Origin: Desulfobacterales bacterium CG23_combo_of_CG06-09_8_20_14_all_51_8
Lineage (GTDB): Bacteria > Desulfobacterota > Desulfobacteria > Desulfobacterales > Desulfosalsimonadaceae
Direction: 5' to 3'
Length of the DNA: 7,904 nucleotides
Assembly (NCBI GenBank): GCA_002772195.1
Contig: PCSG01000198.1
Coordinates: forward strand, 1-7,904
The notes below the pieces were generated by a model, which worked only from the letters and a program-made list of their open reading frames with translations, was not told the DNA's origin and searched no databases. Shown one piece after another: positions 6,123-7,904 of this stretch; position 1 is the stretch's first letter; every line of letters starts with the position of its first letter. Position numbers and translations under genes: made by a program.

Positions 6123-7481
6123 TTAAACCGTGATTTCGTTTTGAACGGATGCCAGGGAGGATTCCACCAGATTCCGGATCTCGGCAAGCCGTTGTTCCGA
6201 CAGGGCTTCAAAGCGGAGCACCAGGGCCGGCTGGGTGTTGGAAGCCCGAACCAGGCCCCAGCCGTCCGCAAAAACAATGCGGGCCCCGTCAATGTCGATG
6301 ACGTCATAATCCTTTCGAAAAACCTGGGTGAGTTTGTCGATGACCTTAAATTTGATATGATCCGGGCAGTCCACCCGGATTTCCGGGGTGGTGAAGGTTT
6401 TGGGGACATCGGAAAGCAGCGCGGACAGGGGCTTTCCGGTATCCGCCAGGATTTCCAGGAGCCGGCAGGAGGCATAGACGGCGTCGTCATAGCCGAAATA
6501 CCGGTCCGCAAAAAACATGTGCCCGCTCATTTCCCCGGCCAGTTCGGCCTTCGCCTCCTTCATTTTTTTCTTGATCAGGGAATGGCCGGTTTTCCACATG
6601 ATGGCATTGCCGCCGTGGGCCGTGATGTCGTCATACATGGTTTTGGAGCATTTGACCTCCGATATGAAGGTGGCCCCGGGCTTGCGGCTTAGTATTTCCC
6701 GGGAGAAAATAATCATGAGCTGGTCCCCGTAAATCAGGTTCCCGTTTTCATCCACCACGCCGATGCGGTCCCCGTCGCCGTCATACCCGATGCCCAGATC
6801 GAGATTTTTTTCCCGGACCATGGCGATCAGGTCCGCCATGTTTTTCGCCACCGTCGGGTCAGCCTCGTGGTTGGGGAAGGTGCCGTCCATATCGCAGTAA
6901 ATGTCATGGACTTCGCACCCGTGGGCTTTCAAAATCGGCACGGCAAGGACCCCGGCTGTGCCGTTGCCCGCGTCCACCCCCACTTTGAGGGGTTTTTTAA
7001 TGTGAATATTTTCCATCAGATATTTTTTATACGGAGTGACCACGTCCGCCGCATCCCGTGACCCGGCGCCTTTGGCGAAATCCTGTTTTTCAATGATTTT
7101 CCGGATTTCCTGAATCTCTTGTCCGTGCACGGAATCCAGGTTTTGGCAGATCTTGAACCCGTTGTATTCCGGCGGGTTGTGGCTCGCGGTGACCATGACC
7201 CCGCCTTGTTTCGTCAAATGCCGGATGGAAAAATACTGGACCGGCGTGGGGCAGACGCCGATGTCCGTGACATGGCATCCGGTGGACAGCAGCCCCTGGA
7301 TCAGCAGGTCCGAATACCGGTCGGACGTGGTGCGGCAGTCCCGGCCCACGGTCAGGTGAAAACACTTGCGGCCGGCCAGGAACGTGCCGATACCCTGTCC
7401 GATAAGAACCACATCATTTTCGGTGATCTGTTTTCCGGCAATGCCCCGGATGTCGTATTCCCTGAAAATGTCGGGGGTCAT
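6123..7481 (-). CDS. Phosphomannomutase/phosphoglucomutase (alpha-D-phosphohexomutase, AlgC/ManB type)
   Basis: Cytosolic enzyme interconverting the 6-phosphate and 1-phosphate of mannose and/or glucose through a phosphoserine intermediate, supplying GDP-mannose or UDP-glucose for LPS, exopolysaccharide and glycan synthesis. At 452 aa it matches the family. All four loops are present: the phosphoserine loop VTASHNPPEYNGFK at 97-110 (S100), the metal-binding loop YDGDGDR at 233-239 (D234, D236, D238), the sugar-recognition loop GEMSGHMFF at 316-324, and the phosphate-binding loop RASNTQPALVLRFEA at 412-426. The GEMSGH loop and the N-terminal IFREYDIRG fit the bifunctional PMM/PGM (AlgC-like) subgroup better than phosphoglucosamine mutase (GlmM); the exact sugar preference is not provable here. 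The ATG at 7481 is supported by AAAGGAG (7497-7491), 9 bases upstream. It is divergent from the toxin-antitoxin pair and 162 bases from serA, so it may be its own transcription unit. Confidence 0.96.
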   Translation of the reverse strand: MTPDIFREYDIRGIAGKQITENDVVLIGQGIGTFLAGRKCFHLTVGRDCRTTSDRYSDLLIQGLLSTGCHVTDIGVCPTPVQYFSIRHLTKQGGVMVTASHNPPEYNGFKICQNLDSVHGQEIQEIRKIIEKQDFAKGAGSRDAADVVTPYKKYLMENIHIKKPLKVGVDAGNGTAGVLAVPILKAHGCEVHDIYCDMDGTFPNHEADPTVAKNMADLIAMVREKNLDLGIGYDGDGDRIGVVDENGNLIYGDQLMIIFSREILSRKPGATFISEVKCSKTMYDDITAHGGNAIMWKTGHSLIKKKMKEAKAELAGEMSGHMFFADRYFGYDDAVYASCRLLEILADTGKPLSALLSDVPKTFTTPEIRVDCPDHIKFKVIDKLTQVFRKDYDVIDIDGARIVFADGWGLVRASNTQPALVLRFEALSEQRLAEIRNLVESSLASVQNEITV

Positions 7482-7583
7482 GGGCTTACTCTCCTTTTAA
7501 TCCTTGATTTATGCTCTTTTTCATGGCGTTTTGTAATTACAGTAATCACAATAACCTCGCTTTCAGGTGCAGACGTGAATAAC
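7482..7583. promoter_or_regulatory. Divergent intergenic region serving the phosphomutase and the antitoxin gene
   Basis: About 100 bases separate two outward-facing starts, so both promoters should lie here. For the phosphomutase, a minus-strand CATAAA (about 7515-7510) with TTACAA 17 bases upstream is a weak possible -10/-35 pair. For the antitoxin, TGTAAT (7532-7537) resembles a -10 but has no good -35. These promoter readings are low confidence. The clearest signal is the palindrome at 7531-7551, listed separately. Confidence 0.5.
7531..7551. promoter_or_regulatory. 21-bp imperfect palindrome, candidate toxin-antitoxin operator
   Basis: The left arm TTGTAATTAC (7531-7540), one central A, and the right arm GTAATCACAA (7542-7551) form an inverted repeat in which 9 of 10 base pairs match. 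The left arm runs into a fully symmetric TGTAATTACA (7532-7541). It lies about 33 bases before the antitoxin ATG and about 50 before the phosphomutase ATG. MazE/AbrB-type antitoxins, alone or with their toxin, commonly repress their own promoter by binding such palindromes, so an autoregulatory operator is the natural reading. This is inference from position and symmetry. Confidence 0.55.
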
Positions 7584-7856
7584 ATGAATAAAATGTTACG
7601 CTCCAGAGATATTAAAATTGTGCAAATAGGCAACTCCCTTGGGGTCCGGTTGCCCAAAACCGTATTGCAAAAATACGGTTTCACGGATTCCGTGGTCCTG
7701 GAGGAAACCTCACGGGGGCTTCTCCTCCGAAAGAAACAGGACGACAAGCTTTCGTGGGTTGACACCTACAAAGCCATGGCAAATGAGGGCGAAGACTGGG
7801 GCGCCTATGACCAGACACTGCTTGATGGATTGGAAGATGACGACGTCGATGCCTAA
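7584..7856 (+). CDS. MazE/PemI-like antitoxin with AbrB/SpoVT DNA-binding domain
   Basis: A 90-aa antitoxin for the MazF/PemK-like toxin that overlaps its 3' end. Residues about 8-50 form the SpoVT-AbrB swapped-hairpin DNA-binding domain: IVQIGNSLGVRLPK (12-25) is the typical strand-loop with the GNSLGVRLPK core, and GFTDSVVLEETSRGLLLRKK (32-51) the second strand pair. Residues about 56-90 (SWVDTYKAMANEGEDWGAYDQTLLDGLEDDDVDA region) are acidic with aromatic anchors, as in tails that wrap and block the toxin. Three in-frame starts compete: GTG 7575 (AGGTG 5 bases upstream), ATG 7584 and ATG 7593; I chose 7584, with moderate certainty. The frame is open far upstream, opposite the phosphomutase gene, but that part is a shadow. 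It probably represses its own promoter through the palindrome at 7531-7551. Two inverted repeats lie inside the coding region. Confidence 0.88.
   Translation: MNKMLRSRDIKIVQIGNSLGVRLPKTVLQKYGFTDSVVLEETSRGLLLRKKQDDKLSWVDTYKAMANEGEDWGAYDQTLLDGLEDDDVDA
7657..7681 (+). repeat. Perfect 10-bp inverted repeat inside the antitoxin gene
   Basis: AAACCGTATT (7657-7666) and AATACGGTTT (7672-7681) are exact reverse complements separated by GCAAA. In the antitoxin mRNA they would form a 10-bp stem with a 5-base loop. The element encodes residues about 25-33, at the end of the AbrB hairpin. There is no T-run longer than the three Ts of the arm, so terminator function is doubtful. Confidence 0.6.
7682..7694 (+). 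repeat. Second dyad directly abutting the first: 6-bp arms with a 1-base centre
   Basis: CACGGA (7682-7687), a central T, then TCCGTG (7689-7694), a perfect inverted repeat starting at the base after the 10-bp inverted repeat. With a 1-base spacer it is better suited to binding a dimeric protein on DNA than to forming an RNA hairpin. It may be chance within coding sequence. Confidence 0.4.
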
Positions 7857-7904
7857 ACGATACGAAATCTATTTTGCAGACTTGAATCCGGCCCTCGGCA
7901 GCGA
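7837..7904 (+). CDS. MazF/PemK-like toxin, N-terminal fragment (runs off the right edge)
   Basis: Probable ribosome-dependent or free mRNA endoribonuclease toxin. Only 22 codons lie in the window, reading MTTSMPKRYEIYFADLNPALGS and then a partial codon. The KRYEIYFADLNPALGSE-like segment matches the conserved first strand of MazF/PemK toxins (pattern R-G-E-[IV]-[WY]-x-[VA]-D-L-[ND]-P-x-x-G-S-E). The start is either ATG 7837 (20-base overlap with the antitoxin; GGA 7 bases upstream) or ATG 7849 (8-base overlap ending in the antitoxin stop); both are in frame. Either overlap implies translational coupling, with the antitoxin made first, as is usual for these pairs. RNA cleavage specificity and intactness cannot be judged because the rest of the gene is missing. 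Confidence 0.82.
   Translation, partial: MTTSMPKRYEIYFADLNPALGS

Noticed and set aside
7119..7583. Upstream extension of the antitoxin frame to give a 245-aa protein
   Set aside because: The extra residues run antisense through the phosphomutase gene with no domain resemblance. The antitoxin domain begins right after the internal starts at 7575-7593.
7478..7765. 95-aa minus-strand reading frame opposite the antitoxin gene
   Set aside because: It overlaps the clearly recognisable antitoxin gene and the phosphomutase start, resembles no known family, and is a shadow frame.
1..7904. CRISPR arrays, insertion sequences, attachment sites, rRNA genes
   Set aside because: No repeat-spacer pattern, transposase motif or terminal inverted repeats were seen. 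The tRNA-Gln has no duplicated 3' end in the window that would suggest an integration site.

Overview
The window is a run of housekeeping genes on the minus strand, with the start of a divergent toxin-antitoxin locus at the right-hand edge. The protein sequences, the gene order (a DUF1844 gene next to ispE, then tRNA-Gln, prs, rplY/ctc and pth) and the membrane pyrophosphatase suggest a Gram-negative, probably anaerobic, deltaproteobacterium-type organism such as a sulfate reducer of the Desulfobacterales group. This placement is an inference from gene content and recalled neighbourhoods; no marker gene was compared.

Read in the direction of transcription (right to left): a phosphomannomutase/phosphoglucomutase (7481-6123); a 162-base gap with no gene; a full-length four-domain D-3-phosphoglycerate dehydrogenase, serA (5960-4377); a 96-aa DUF1844 protein (4350-4060); ispE (4038-3184); tRNA-Gln with anticodon TTG (3135-3061); prs (3024-2077); rplY/ctc, which starts with TTG (2047-1403); pth (1327-728); and the first 235 codons of a membrane proton/sodium-pumping pyrophosphatase, hppA (705 to beyond position 1). 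From serA to hppA the gaps are short (about 20-80 bases) and I see no convincing terminator, so co-transcription is plausible. The tRNA would then be cut out of a polycistronic message.

The genes fit a precursor-supply and translation-support theme: serine synthesis, isoprenoid precursor synthesis, PRPP synthesis, a ribosomal protein, tRNA recycling, and recovery of energy from the pyrophosphate released by biosynthesis. All enzymes keep their expected catalytic motifs and none looks broken.

On the plus strand from about 7584 lies an AbrB/MazE-type antitoxin gene, overlapped at its 3' end by the start of a MazF/PemK-type toxin gene that runs off the window. The roughly 100-base divergent spacer between this pair and the phosphomutase contains a 21-bp imperfect palindrome that is a good operator candidate. 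The antitoxin gene itself contains a perfect 10-bp inverted repeat followed at once by a second, shorter dyad. These are the most noteworthy non-coding signals. I see no clearly new biological system here; most of the window is ordinary core genome.
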